Shown here one piece after another: positions 26,879 to 35,629 of a DNA stretch of 64,000 bases (positions are counted from its first letter, which is position 1; each line of letters begins with the position of its first letter). Position numbers and translations under genes: made by a program. Location: the NCBI RefSeq assembly GCF_014638355.1, contig NZ_BMFK01000004.1, forward strand, positions 62,001-126,000, read 5' to 3'. Source of the stretch: Priestia taiwanensis. GTDB lineage: Bacteria; Bacillota; Bacilli; Bacillales; Bacillaceae_G. The notes below the pieces were generated by a model. That model did no database searches and was not told the origin of the DNA. It worked only from the letters and a program-made list of their open reading frames with translations.

Positions 26879-28231
26879 TTAACAAGAAATCGCTTGTGGA
26901 TCTAAGAAATCATCTTTTCTCTGTTCCACTTGTACTTGTTTTTTCTTCATTACTTCTAAATATTTGATATGCAAGCCTTCCATATCTAATACTTTAAACG
27001 TATGCGATCCCAGTTGAACTATTTGGCCTTTCTTTATATCGTATTTCTGGGCCATTACCCAACCACCAATTGTATCAACATCGCTATCATCAATGTCTAT
27101 CCCAAGCAATTCATTTACTTCGCTTACAAGAACTTTTGAATCAATAATGTAGTGACCTTCTTTCACAGTACGAACTAATGGAATTTCATCTGCGTCAAAT
27201 TCATCTTGGATTTCACCAACGATTTCTTCGACGATATCTTCAACCGTCACAATACCAGCCGTACCACCATATTCATCTACAAGTACTGCCATATGAATAC
27301 GTTCTTTCTGCATCTTCAATAATAACTTTTGAATTGGCATTGATTCAATGACTTGAATGATTGGACGAATATAATCATCCATCTTTAGATTTTTTACTTC
27401 TGGATTGGCAATAATATCAGTAAATATTTCTTTAATATTCACCATTCCAACAACATGGTCTTTATCACCATCTGTAACTGGATAACGCGTGTACTTTTCT
27501 GTACGAATAATATGCAAAGCTTCTTCGAGCGAGCAATTTTTGTCTAAGCTGACAATTTGAGTTCGTGGTACCATAATTTCTTTCGCAACACGATTATCAA
27601 ATTCAAATATCTTATTTACATACTTAAACTCAGATTGATTGATTTCACCACTTTTGTAACTTTCCGATACGATTGCACGTAACTCTTCTTCTGTATGTGC
27701 TAATTCATGCTCTGATGCTGGCTTCAATCCAAACATTCCTACAATAAGACGTGCAGAGTTATTTAATACCCAAATGAATGGGAACATTAATTTATAGAAT
27801 AACATTAATGGCCTTGCTAGCAATAATGTTACTTTCTCTGCTTTTTGAATTGCTACTGTTTTTGGAGCTAGTTCTCCAATAACAACGTGAATGAATGTCA
27901 TGATAATAAACGCAATTGCAACAGAAATAATACGTTCAATCGAATCACTTAACGCTAAATGTCCTAAAAGTGGGTGCAACAATCGCTCAATTGTCGGTTC
28001 CCCTAACCAACCTAATCCTAATGCCGTAACGGTAATACCTAACTGACACGCTGATAAATATTCATCAAGATTAGAGATTACTTTCTTTGCAGCAACTGCA
28101 CTCTTATTTCCCTCTGCTACTAGCTGATCAATACGAGTGCTACGAATTTTTACAATCGCAAACTCTGATGCTACAAAAAACGCAGTTAAGGCAATCAACA
28201 GCCCAACTAATGCTAAGTTTAATATGTCCAA
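26879..28231 (-). CDS. CNNM/CorC-family membrane protein (YhdP/MpfA-like, probable Mg2+ export)
   Basis: 450 aa. The N-terminal DUF21/CNNM domain has four hydrophobic segments (LVGLLIALTAFFVASEFAIVKIR; GITVTALGLGWLGE; HVVIGELAPKTVAIQ). It is followed by two CBS domains (about 205-330, e.g. KYTRYPVTDGDKDHVVGMVNIK and HMAVLVDEYGGTAGIVTVEDIVEEI) and a CorC_HlyC domain (about 345-425). Relatives such as B. subtilis YhdP (MpfA) export Mg2+. The start is TTG at 28229-28231 in an unusual leader with a hairpin. It follows a MerR gene, as yhdP follows yhdQ in B. subtilis. Confidence 0.8.
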   Translation of the reverse strand: MDILNLALVGLLIALTAFFVASEFAIVKIRSTRIDQLVAEGNKSAVAAKKVISNLDEYLSACQLGITVTALGLGWLGEPTIERLLHPLLGHLALSDSIERIISVAIAFIIMTFIHVVIGELAPKTVAIQKAEKVTLLLARPLMLFYKLMFPFIWVLNNSARLIVGMFGLKPASEHELAHTEEELRAIVSESYKSGEINQSEFKYVNKIFEFDNRVAKEIMVPRTQIVSLDKNCSLEEALHIIRTEKYTRYPVTDGDKDHVVGMVNIKEIFTDIIANPEVKNLKMDDYIRPIIQVIESMPIQKLLLKMQKERIHMAVLVDEYGGTAGIVTVEDIVEEIVGEIQDEFDADEIPLVRTVKEGHYIIDSKVLVSEVNELLGIDIDDSDVDTIGGWVMAQKYDIKKGQIVQLGSHTFKVLDMEGLHIKYLEVMKKKQVQVEQRKDDFLDPQAISC

Positions 28232-28236
28232 TAACG

Positions 28237-28274
28237 TTCCTTATCTCGTCAAGACGAGTAAGGAATCACCTCCC
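28237..28274 (-). promoter_or_regulatory. Hairpin between a strong SD and the TTG start of the CNNM gene
   Basis: On the minus strand GGGAGGTGA (28266-28274) is followed by TTCCTTACTCGTC / GACGAGATAAGGAA, a 13-bp stem with one bulge and a CUUG tetraloop, then CGTTA and the TTG start. The right arm also contains AAGGA 6-7 nt before TTG. Either the near SD is hidden by the stem, or the stem brings the far, stronger SD to normal spacing. Confidence 0.55.
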
Positions 28275-28288
28275 GGTTTTCAAAAATT

Positions 28289-28705
28289 TTATTTTTTGTC
28301 TAACATGAACTGAAGCAACGACTGAACAAGTGTCTTACTTTGTGGAGTAAGTTTATTGGAGATTACACGCTGTCTTTCTTGGTTAATCTTCTCTAATACT
28401 GGCATTATTTCACTTAATTCGTTATGCAATTGCCTCATTAATGCTTCGACATGTTCTGCTTTGTTGTATAAATCTTCTTCTCCTACACATTCTTTGCGGC
28501 ATTGAATTTTTTCTTTAATTTCTTCTAACGGAATATGACTTTTCTTGCATTCTTCAATGTAACGCAAATCCGCTAATACATCTTCTGTATAATAACGATA
28601 ATTAGAAGGAGAACGTTCTGCTTGTAGTAATCCAAGCTTCGTATAATAATCGATTGTACGCTTTGTTACATTTGCTAACTCCGCTAACTCACCAATTCGA
28701 TACAC
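28289..28705 (-). CDS. MerR-family regulator with doubtful translation start
   Basis: 138 aa: N-terminal MerR winged helix (YRIGELAELANVTKRTIDYY, LLQAERSPSNYRYYTEDVL) and a coiled-coil dimerisation helix. Two cysteines lie in IQCRKECVGEE. Similar to B. subtilis YhdQ by context. The frame opens with GTG at 28703-28705, but the good SD (GAGGTGAT) serves an ATG 8 nt upstream in another frame, which ends after nine codons. One more G in the GGGG run would fuse that ATG to the MerR frame (MGAVYRIGEL). So either a weak GTG start is used or the start was lost by a one-base deletion. Confidence 0.7.
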   Translation of the reverse strand: MYRIGELAELANVTKRTIDYYTKLGLLQAERSPSNYRYYTEDVLADLRYIEECKKSHIPLEEIKEKIQCRKECVGEEDLYNKAEHVEALMRQLHNELSEIMPVLEKINQERQRVISNKLTPQSKTLVQSLLQFMLDKK

Positions 28706-28760
28706 TGCCCCATCTTATCACCTCTATATCATTCTATTAATCTTAATAATATATGATTCC

Positions 28761-28787
28761 AAACTGTACAGTCAAACGTTTCAGTTT
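28761..28787 (-). promoter_or_regulatory. Promoter and dyad of the MerR gene
   Basis: AAACTG (28761-28766) and CAGTTT (28782-28787) form a dyad with a 15-bp centre. On the minus strand TTGACT lies within it, followed after 16 bp by TATATT. The MerR protein probably binds here. Confidence 0.5.
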
Positions 28788-28795
28788 AAAAATTG

Positions 28796-29278
28796 TTACC
28801 ATTTTTCATGTAATGCCTTTGCCGAAGTAATAATGCCATCCTCATCTACGTACACGTATTCACCAGTTCGCCACGTCACGCCTCCAAACATAACATTCAT
28901 GTCTGTCGCACCTCTTCCAATCTTCTGGCTTCTTACTGGCACCTTATTCAATGCATAAATACCGATGTTCATCTTACACAGTTCCGCAACATCTCGTACA
29001 CATCCATGAATAATAATACCTCCCAACTTTCTCGTTAGTGCAATTGCTGCAAGGTTATCTCCTAATAATGCACAGCGCATGGACCCACCGCCGTCTACGA
29101 TAAGAACTTCCCCTTCTTCAATTGTTTCTAGTGCTTTTCTTACTAATACGTTATCTTCATATACTCTGACTGTACGAATGTTCCCATGAAATTGCTTCTT
29201 GCCACCAAATGATTGAAAAATCGGCTCACATACTTGTAACTGTTCTCCAAATTCATCATGTAAATCTGTTGTTTTCAT
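28796..29278 (-). CDS. RraA-family protein
   Basis: 160 aa with the RraA fold: EGEVLIVDGGGSMRCALLGDNLA and GGIIIHGCVRDVAE, the latter carrying the Arg-Asp pair that binds metal and substrate in 4-hydroxy-4-methyl-2-oxoglutarate / oxaloacetate aldolases of this family. E. coli RraA itself regulates RNase E, but Bacillus lacks that partner, so an aldolase or decarboxylase activity is more likely. The ATG has AAAGGGG upstream. Stands alone between the MerR gene and the GntR operon. Confidence 0.8.
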   Translation of the reverse strand: MKTTDLHDEFGEQLQVCEPIFQSFGGKKQFHGNIRTVRVYEDNVLVRKALETIEEGEVLIVDGGGSMRCALLGDNLAAIALTRKLGGIIIHGCVRDVAELCKMNIGIYALNKVPVRSQKIGRGATDMNVMFGGVTWRTGEYVYVDEDGIITSAKALHEKW

Positions 29279-29439
29279 TTGCTATTCCCCTTTCGTTTCT
29301 TGTTTCATATGTTCATGACACATACATATAATTCCTTCCTAATCCTTAAAAAAGCCTAATTCATCAACAAAAGACACATGAAGACTATGAACACGCCACT
29401 CTCTGTTCATTCATTACCCCTTATAATTGTAATAAACAA

Positions 29440-29483
29440 AAGAAGACCTTTTCTCCCATATATATGGGAGAAAAGGTCTTCTT
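29440..29483 (-). terminator. Terminator of the PTS/amino-sugar operon
   Basis: A 22-bp near-perfect inverted repeat (arm AAGAAGACCTTTTCTCCCAT) is followed on the minus strand by TTTGTTTATT, directly beyond the GntR stop at 29492. Confidence 0.9.
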
Positions 29484-29491
29484 CATGAATG

Positions 29492-30202
29492 TTACACATC
29501 AAATTTAACAACGTAACGATGAATCTCTGTATTGTAGAATCCTTCCGAATACTCGACAAGTCTATCCTCTTCATCATAGACAGAACGGATACGTTTTAAC
29601 AATGGCTGCTTCTCCATTTGTAAATGCTCACGAACAATTTCATCTGGAGAAACAACATCAAATTCATCAACAAAACGATTGAATGTTACACCTTCATTCA
29701 TTAATAAATGATACAAAGAGGCTGTATATGTTTCTTCTTCTTTCGGTAAGTCAAGCCAGCTTGGTAAATAATGAGCGAAATAAATGTAAGGTTTACCATC
29801 TAATAACAACAAACGACTAACACGGTAACAAGTCGCACCGAACTTCTCATATAAGACTGTTTCTTCTTCATTTTTAAGCTTTTCTAAGTGTGCTTTTGTC
29901 TTCTTAATTGTAAATCCTTGCTCCATAAGTAGTTCGGTGAAGTTCTGTCCTTTTGATAACTTCGTAATGACGTTATTGTTAATTACCTCTGTTCCTTTTC
30001 CACTTTGTTTTCGCAAATATCCTTCCTTCACTAACTCTTCCACTGCATTACGAATTGTAATTTTGCTCACACTGAATTCTTCTTCTAGTTGCAATTCAGA
30101 CGGAATATTTGTGTGTATAGGATACTCTCCGTATAAAATACGTTCCTTCAAGATATCTTTGATTTGTAAATAAATCGGACCTTTTTTGCGTAATAACTTC
30201 AT
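29492..30202 (-). CDS. GntR/HutC-family regulator with UTRA domain
   Basis: 236 aa: N-terminal winged helix (YLQIKDILKERILYGEYPIHTNIPSELQLEEEFSVSKITIRNAVEELVKEGYL) and C-terminal UTRA ligand domain (about 85-230, RVSRLLLLDGKPYIYF..., RIRSVYDEEDRLVEYSEGFY). It is the last gene of the operon it probably represses; UTRA domains usually bind a phosphorylated sugar. The 44-bp palindrome at 36997-37040 upstream of the operon is its likely operator. Confidence 0.85.
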   Translation of the reverse strand: MKLLRKKGPIYLQIKDILKERILYGEYPIHTNIPSELQLEEEFSVSKITIRNAVEELVKEGYLRKQSGKGTEVINNNVITKLSKGQNFTELLMEQGFTIKKTKAHLEKLKNEEETVLYEKFGATCYRVSRLLLLDGKPYIYFAHYLPSWLDLPKEEETYTASLYHLLMNEGVTFNRFVDEFDVVSPDEIVREHLQMEKQPLLKRIRSVYDEEDRLVEYSEGFYNTEIHRYVVKFDV

Positions 30203-30209
30203 TTTCTAT

Positions 30210-31220
30210 CTACCTTTCCAGCTCCTGAAACGCCCCATTCATGAACGCTTCTACTTCTCTTAGAGAGGCGACTGGAGAATCTCCGTATGTTGTATGTGCT
30301 AGAATGGCTGAAGCAATGGAAAACTCAGCGATTTTCTCTTTTGGCCATTGCATCATGTACCCATGAATGATACCACTTGTATATCCATCGCCACCACCAA
30401 TGCGATCAAATACATCAAACGTATGGCTCTGTGAATATGCTATTGCACCATCTTGCACGATAAAGCCTGTTAGCTTCTGGACCGTTGTTGAAATTGTTTC
30501 TCTCATCGTGCCAGCAATCGTGTGGATGTTATATGTAGCCGCCACTTGCGGTAATAAATCTTCTAGTTGCTTCTCGCGTTCTATTTCTGCTGTCTCCATG
30601 CCTAAAATATGTATTGCATCTTTCTCTGTCATTAAACAAATATCAGCAAGTTCTAACATTTCTTCATACAGTGCTTTTGCCTGTTCGTAACTATCCCATA
30701 ATTTCGGTCGATAATTACAATCAAAACAAACAGTAATATTTCGTTTCTTCGCCTCTCGCGCTAACATTAATACTGTTTCACGTACATTAGGAGTTACAGC
30801 TAAACTAATTCCACAAAAATGGATTAACGTAACACCTTCTAACAGTGTATCATACTCATATTCTTCTTTACGAGCTCGGCAGAAAGAACTGTCTTTCCGG
30901 TTTGTATACGTTACACTCGTTCCTCGTACCCCGAAGCCATTCTCTAAGAAATAAATCCCTAAATACTCTTCACCACGAAGAACATGAGATGTCCCTACCC
31001 CTAACGAACGAATATAGGATAACGCTGCATCACCAAGATTATTATCTGGGAGCTTCGTCAATAATTCTGTACCATGGCCATAGCGACTTACCGCGCTTAA
31101 AATGTTCACTCCTGTACCAGAAAAAAGATAATCTAATGTTCTACTTTGCTCTAACTTCTTGTAGTTTGGCACTTGGAGACGCATCATTACTTCTCCAAAT
31201 GCCGCTACCTTGTTACGCAT
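30210..31220 (-). CDS. PfkB-family sugar kinase, 2-keto-3-deoxygluconate kinase type
   Basis: 336 aa of the ribokinase/PfkB fold. The start AAFGEVMMRLQVPNY and the sugar-binding GTGVNIL region fit KDG kinases. The ATP/anion-hole signature is DRIGGGDGYTSGIIHGY, where the catalytic base Asp lies in GGGDG. It would phosphorylate 2-keto-3-deoxygluconate at O6 for the aldolase encoded next to it. It overlaps dgaF by 8 nt, with GGTGA before its ATG. Confidence 0.8.
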   Translation of the reverse strand: MRNKVAAFGEVMMRLQVPNYKKLEQSRTLDYLFSGTGVNILSAVSRYGHGTELLTKLPDNNLGDAALSYIRSLGVGTSHVLRGEEYLGIYFLENGFGVRGTSVTYTNRKDSSFCRARKEEYEYDTLLEGVTLIHFCGISLAVTPNVRETVLMLAREAKKRNITVCFDCNYRPKLWDSYEQAKALYEEMLELADICLMTEKDAIHILGMETAEIEREKQLEDLLPQVAATYNIHTIAGTMRETISTTVQKLTGFIVQDGAIAYSQSHTFDVFDRIGGGDGYTSGIIHGYMMQWPKEKIAEFSIASAILAHTTYGDSPVASLREVEAFMNGAFQELER

Positions 31221-31962
31221 ATTTATTCACCAACTCTTTTGTTACCGCTAATAGTGTTTTCACATCCTTGATGTTAGTTGCACCAGTTTCTTTATCTACA
31301 ATTGATGAATACACGTGTGGAATAACTTTCTTCACACCGGCTTGCAGAGCAATTTCAACAATCTCTCCAAAGTTGTGCAAATCAATACCACCTGTTGGTT
31401 CTAGGAAGAAATCTTCTTCCGCACATGCTTTTGCTACTTCTTTATATTCTTCTACCGTCTCCAATCCTTTCATCGGGAAGAACTTAATCGAATTCCCACC
31501 CATGTCCTTAATCATCGCAATTGCTGTATGAATTGGAACGATACCCGCCTCTTCTTGTTCACTTAATGGACCTGTCGAAATCTTCACATGACCCGGCTTT
31601 CCAGACGGAGAGACTAAACAATTAATAAGCGTTTCTTTATTATCCACTGTTGCTCGTGTATAACCGACTGCTGTAAATACTTGATTAATATGCTGCGGTT
31701 TATATGTACGTACAATATCTGCTACCATATAACACTGTTTCGGATCTCCTGCACCTAATCCAACCGACACTGCATTATCAATTTCTTGTGCATATTTCTT
31801 CATATCTATAACTGCTTCTTCTACCGTTGGATAGTTCTTTGATAATACTCCTACTAATACGTGACCTTCTGCTGCCTCGTATACTTCTTTCGCATTATCG
31901 ATACTATTTGCTAACACGTTTAGACATACACGCTCTTTATAAAAACTCGCTGTTACATTCAT
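31213..31962 (-). CDS. dgaF: KDGP aldolase, DgaF family
   Basis: 249-aa TIM-barrel aldolase matching the DgaF family (2-keto-3-deoxy-6-phosphogluconate to pyruvate and glyceraldehyde-3-phosphate). Blocks are LVGVLSKNYPTVEEAV, SVGLGAGDPKQCYMVADI, NSIKFFPMKGLETVEEY (candidate Schiff-base Lys) and EPTGGIDLHNFGEIVEIAL. This family differs from the Eda type. It follows the PLP lyase with a 4-nt overlap, the dgaE-dgaF order known from the Salmonella D-glucosaminate operon. Confidence 0.8.
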   Translation of the reverse strand: MNVTASFYKERVCLNVLANSIDNAKEVYEAAEGHVLVGVLSKNYPTVEEAVIDMKKYAQEIDNAVSVGLGAGDPKQCYMVADIVRTYKPQHINQVFTAVGYTRATVDNKETLINCLVSPSGKPGHVKISTGPLSEQEEAGIVPIHTAIAMIKDMGGNSIKFFPMKGLETVEEYKEVAKACAEEDFFLEPTGGIDLHNFGEIVEIALQAGVKKVIPHVYSSIVDKETGATNIKDVKTLLAVTKELVNKYA

Positions 31963-33062
31963 TTCGTTTCTCCCCCTAAGATCGCCTGTACTCGCTCCAC
32001 AATCATCTCCATATCTCCTTGTTGAAGCGGTCTTGTATCAATATCAAAGCTACCAATATTCGCAAGATAATCTCGTGTGTAAATCGCTACTTCACCATTT
32101 TTCAACATGTGGACAACTTCTAGTGCGTTCATCTTCGTTACAGACCCGTCTATATGAATACGACCTCTATAAATTGCACGACCACTCTCATCTTGCTGAA
32201 CAGTTACCTTCACACCAGTGAGTTCATTTAGCACATTTAATTTCTCTAGCTGTTTCAGTTGCTCTGCTGATGTATCTGTTTTTTCTTTGTAATTTTCAAG
32301 TGCTTGCAATAAACCAAAGATTGACTCCTTACCTACTTTCATCGCACGGCCAATTCCTTTGCCATGAGCACGTATGTAAGAAATATACTCCTTCTTCCCA
32401 GCAACAATACCAGACGTTGGTCCCTCTAATGCTTTCGAACCACTAAAGATTGCAAGGTCACTATTTTCTATATAATGATGTAAGTCTTCCTCTGCTGCGG
32501 CATCGACAATAAGTGGAATACTGTGCTTCGTTGCTACCTCTTTCACTTCGGCAAGTGTTGGCATTCCTTTCTTCACACAATGATTCGATACGATGTACAA
32601 GATTGCTACCGTTTCACTTGTAATAGCCGCTTCTATTTGCTCTATCTTACATCCGTTTGCATAGCCAACCTCTTTCACTTTTCCACCAGCAAGGTTTACC
32701 ATCGTTTCTACTGGTGCACCGTAATCAACATTATGCCCTTTTGCCATAATAACTTCATTCGGAAGTGTATGTACAGATTGGTATAGCTTTTCTACTGCAT
32801 AACGATTATCCTTTGCAATCAATCCTGCAATACTTAATACGATACCACTTGATGCTGAATTGACGATGGTCGCATCCTCTGCACCAAGATAATTCGCAAC
32901 AACCTCTCCAGACTTATGCACAAGTTGTTCCATTTCTATATATTGTTGTGCCCCAGTTTTCATTGCATCCACAACAGAATCATGAATTGTGGATACACCC
33001 AGTATGCTCATTCGACCACTTGCATTAATAACTCGCTTCAATCCATATTTATTCGATACCAA
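31959..33062 (-). CDS. dgaE: PLP-dependent ammonia-lyase, DgaE family
   Basis: About 367 aa of the SelA-like fold-type I PLP family. KRVINASGRMSILGVST opens the fold, EDATIVNSASSGIVLSIAG binds the cofactor phosphate, PLIVDAAAEED carries the Asp pairing with the PLP ring, and DLAIFSGSKALEGPTSGIV has the Schiff-base lysine. DgaE of Salmonella removes ammonia from D-glucosaminate-6-phosphate to give KDGP. A TTG at 33060-33062 with AGGTGGTG at good distance is the likely start; GTG codons to 33074 are possible. Confidence 0.78.
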   Translation of the reverse strand: MVSNKYGLKRVINASGRMSILGVSTIHDSVVDAMKTGAQQYIEMEQLVHKSGEVVANYLGAEDATIVNSASSGIVLSIAGLIAKDNRYAVEKLYQSVHTLPNEVIMAKGHNVDYGAPVETMVNLAGGKVKEVGYANGCKIEQIEAAITSETVAILYIVSNHCVKKGMPTLAEVKEVATKHSIPLIVDAAAEEDLHHYIENSDLAIFSGSKALEGPTSGIVAGKKEYISYIRAHGKGIGRAMKVGKESIFGLLQALENYKEKTDTSAEQLKQLEKLNVLNELTGVKVTVQQDESGRAIYRGRIHIDGSVTKMNALEVVHMLKNGEVAIYTRDYLANIGSFDIDTRPLQQGDMEMIVERVQAILGGETK

Positions 33063-34146
33063 TGTATTCACCACCTAAAACGACTGATTTTGGAACAATC
33101 TTTCGGTCGTATTCCACTGTTTCACCAGTAGAATCTACTAATGTTACCTTTTCTTTTTCTACTGTAAATAGCGTCAGATCTGCAATATATCCTTTTTCAA
33201 CTTTTCCTAGCTTCTCTTGTTTAATAATCTCTGCAGGCGTTTCCGTTACTGCCTTCATAATTGTCTGTAAGTCATATCCTAAATATAAAAACTTTGTTAG
33301 GACAGAAGCCATACTATACACAGGTCCGTTCACACGGTTCCCTTCATATATATCGGTACTAATCGTGTGAAATGGAATGTTAGCTGCTTTTGCCTTACGC
33401 GCTGTTTCAAACGAAAAACTCTCTCTCCCATGCCCAATATCAAGAAGTACTCCTCGTTTTAATGCATCATACAACTGTTGAACAGGTTTCTCTTCATTTA
33501 GGAAAATATTATTCTTTTTTCCATTGAAGCAATGCGTAAGAATGTCTCCTTCTTGTAGTTCATCAAGAATATCTGTAATTAATGGTGGCTCGCTTCCTAC
33601 ATGCACCATAATTGGAAGTTGTAGTTCATCAGCAAATATTCTCGCGACTTGAAGCGGCTTAATTCCATTTTCTTTCACGACACTTGCACTAATTCTTGCT
33701 TTTAATCCAACGAGAAACGGTGCATATTTTTCGTATGCTTGACGAAGTGGTTCATGCTGTACATTCGTTAAATCAGCTAGTTCATCAATTCGTCGTAAAC
33801 CAATTTTTGATATATTCAAGAAGGCTAATACCCTCGTCTTACTCGCCTTCGCAATACGATAAAAATCTGCTATATCATCACACCCGCTACTCCCCGCATC
33901 AACTACTGTTGTGACACCTGATTGATAGCCAATAACATCAGGTTGTGCGAAGTAAGGAGGAAACTTAGGAAAAGCATGTGTATGAAGATCAATCCATCCA
34001 CCCGATACATATACTTCTCCCCTCAAATCTATTATATGCCCTTCTCCCTCGTATCCTTCTAGGACATCGATTATTGTGTGACCGTCTATGACAATATCTT
34101 TAATTGTTTCATCTACTAATCTGGCATGTTTTAGAATGAGTTTCAT
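33049..34146 (-). CDS. Amidohydrolase/deacetylase-family metallohydrolase
   Basis: 365-aa TIM-barrel amidohydrolase. Metal ligands are visible as His-x-His in GGWIDLHTHAF, LVGLKARISASV (candidate carbamylated Lys), LPIMVHVGSEPP, LTHCFNG and TISTDIYEG. It resembles the EF_0837 / AHA_3915-type deacetylase group that accompanies DgaE/DgaF genes. In this operon it would be expected to remove an N-acyl group from an amino-sugar acid before the lyase. It overlaps dgaE by 14 nt. The substrate is inferred from context only. Confidence 0.78.
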   Translation of the reverse strand: MKLILKHARLVDETIKDIVIDGHTIIDVLEGYEGEGHIIDLRGEVYVSGGWIDLHTHAFPKFPPYFAQPDVIGYQSGVTTVVDAGSSGCDDIADFYRIAKASKTRVLAFLNISKIGLRRIDELADLTNVQHEPLRQAYEKYAPFLVGLKARISASVVKENGIKPLQVARIFADELQLPIMVHVGSEPPLITDILDELQEGDILTHCFNGKKNNIFLNEEKPVQQLYDALKRGVLLDIGHGRESFSFETARKAKAANIPFHTISTDIYEGNRVNGPVYSMASVLTKFLYLGYDLQTIMKAVTETPAEIIKQEKLGKVEKGYIADLTLFTVEKEKVTLVDSTGETVEYDRKIVPKSVVLGGEYIGIE

Positions 34147-34172
34147 TATTTTCTCCCCTTAATCCTCAACTG

Positions 34173-35261
34173 TTATTTTTCTCGTAAACGGAACGTCCCC
34201 CACGGCGCAATATAGTCAATTAAGAAATGCTCTTGTTCATCGACTGTCGCAATAAGATTCTTTCGTTCATCTAATGGCATCTCTTGCAGGACAACTTGTA
34301 ATTCTCCTTTATATTTACCGAATGTATTGTTCCCGATGAAAATATCACCTTTCACTTGCGCCTTGCTTTCCCGTTCTGGAAAATCTTCCTTCGCGTACTT
34401 CTTACGTACTGCTACGGAACGAATCATGTACGCACTAATATCCCCTCGACGAAGGTGTACTTCATCTAACGTTACTGTCTTCTCTAACTCTGTTGTTTCT
34501 TCTGTAAATGTTACTTTTAGTTCGATCATGTCACGTTGCAGGGAACCTAATAAGCGAAGCTCTTCTTCCGATGCGTATGCATTCCCGATAATGACATCAT
34601 CAATTAAACCTGTCGCCCATAGGTGCTTTGCCTGCACATCAACTGGTAACGTACGATGCTCTTCTAATGTACATAGACCATCGTTAATACTCCATGGACC
34701 AAGTGGTGCATCGCTTGCTGTGACAAAAGCAGCTGTACGAATACCGTGCTTTCTAAAACGTTCACTACAACGAATAAAGAAATCATATGGTAATCCTGTA
34801 TAACGTTGTGGATAAAAGTTATGACAGCCTAGTAAATTCCCTTTATTCGCATTGAATGTCAAAATGTTATCCAGATAGTCAACATCATTACTCATGTTTA
34901 ATTCAATCTTTAGATTATATTTGTTGTAGGTCATTTGTGCTTCTTTCAATCCATCAAACCCCACATCAAGCCGTACTCCATCCGCTCCCAATTCTGCAAA
35001 GAAACTTAAATCATCGTAACTAATTTCTAGTTGATCAAATACAGCCGGAGCCACATCTAAAATAACTTCCATTCCTAGCTGCTTCGCATGTGTAATAATT
35101 TCTGTAAACTCCGCGACAATCTCTTCTTTTGGCTTATTCACAGATAATAAACAAGTGAACACTCGATCGAACCCATGTGTACTTGCTAACGTTAAATACG
35201 CGATATCCTTTTCTACTGTTGAATGCTCTGGATAAATAGAAACACCTAATCTACGAGTCAT
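34173..35261 (-). CDS. MupG-like (DUF871) TIM-barrel glycosidase
   Basis: 362 aa of the DUF871 family: N-terminal TIM barrel (RRLGVSIYPEHSTVEKD, ADGVRLDVGFDGLKEAQ, IELNMSNDVDYL, GCHNFYPQRYTGL) and a small C-terminal beta domain (IAPWGTFRL). S. aureus MupG, of this family, hydrolyses 6-phosphorylated MurNAc-GlcNAc. Here no murQ is present, and the neighbours are aldonic-acid enzymes, so the substrate is probably a different 6-phospho-disaccharide made by the PTS permease of this operon. Confidence 0.78.
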   Translation of the reverse strand: MTRRLGVSIYPEHSTVEKDIAYLTLASTHGFDRVFTCLLSVNKPKEEIVAEFTEIITHAKQLGMEVILDVAPAVFDQLEISYDDLSFFAELGADGVRLDVGFDGLKEAQMTYNKYNLKIELNMSNDVDYLDNILTFNANKGNLLGCHNFYPQRYTGLPYDFFIRCSERFRKHGIRTAAFVTASDAPLGPWSINDGLCTLEEHRTLPVDVQAKHLWATGLIDDVIIGNAYASEEELRLLGSLQRDMIELKVTFTEETTELEKTVTLDEVHLRRGDISAYMIRSVAVRKKYAKEDFPERESKAQVKGDIFIGNNTFGKYKGELQVVLQEMPLDERKNLIATVDEQEHFLIDYIAPWGTFRLREK

Positions 35262-35270
35262 GTCATTCCC

Positions 35271-35552
35271 TCACTTCTTTGTTTTTTCAATCTGTGGATA
35301 GTACGGTTTCTTCATGCTAGATAAGAAGCCACGATATTTTGTTGACATATATGCTCCACAAGCAACCGTCACAATAATAACTAAAGGTATCAACACCGGA
35401 CTAGTAATCGCAACGAAGATAACAGCAAGTAACATAATAGCAATACATATACCAACATCCCTCACCGGCCTTAACTTACTCTTAATTGGATAGCGGTGTA
35501 ACCAAACTTGTGTTGCCAAAAATGTTACAACGGCACATATAACCTCTATCAT
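35271..35552 (-). CDS. Small membrane protein in the PTS operon
   Basis: 93 aa starting MIEVICAVVTFLATQ, with three hydrophobic stretches (about 2-16, 33-50, 52-72) and a basic C-terminal tail (KKPYYPQIEKTKK). The ATG at 35550-35552 follows AGGAGG. No family is recognised. It is too small for a PTS IIB or IIA domain and has no phosphorylation motif. Its constant place between the permease and the glycosidase suggests an accessory role in uptake. Confidence 0.6.
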   Translation of the reverse strand: MIEVICAVVTFLATQVWLHRYPIKSKLRPVRDVGICIAIMLLAVIFVAITSPVLIPLVIIVTVACGAYMSTKYRGFLSSMKKPYYPQIEKTKK

Positions 35553-35629
35553 GTTTCTCTTCCTCCTTCTCTTCTTATCTATATACATGTGTAAGGAAAG
35601 AATAGGATTCCTCCTATTCTTTCACTCTT

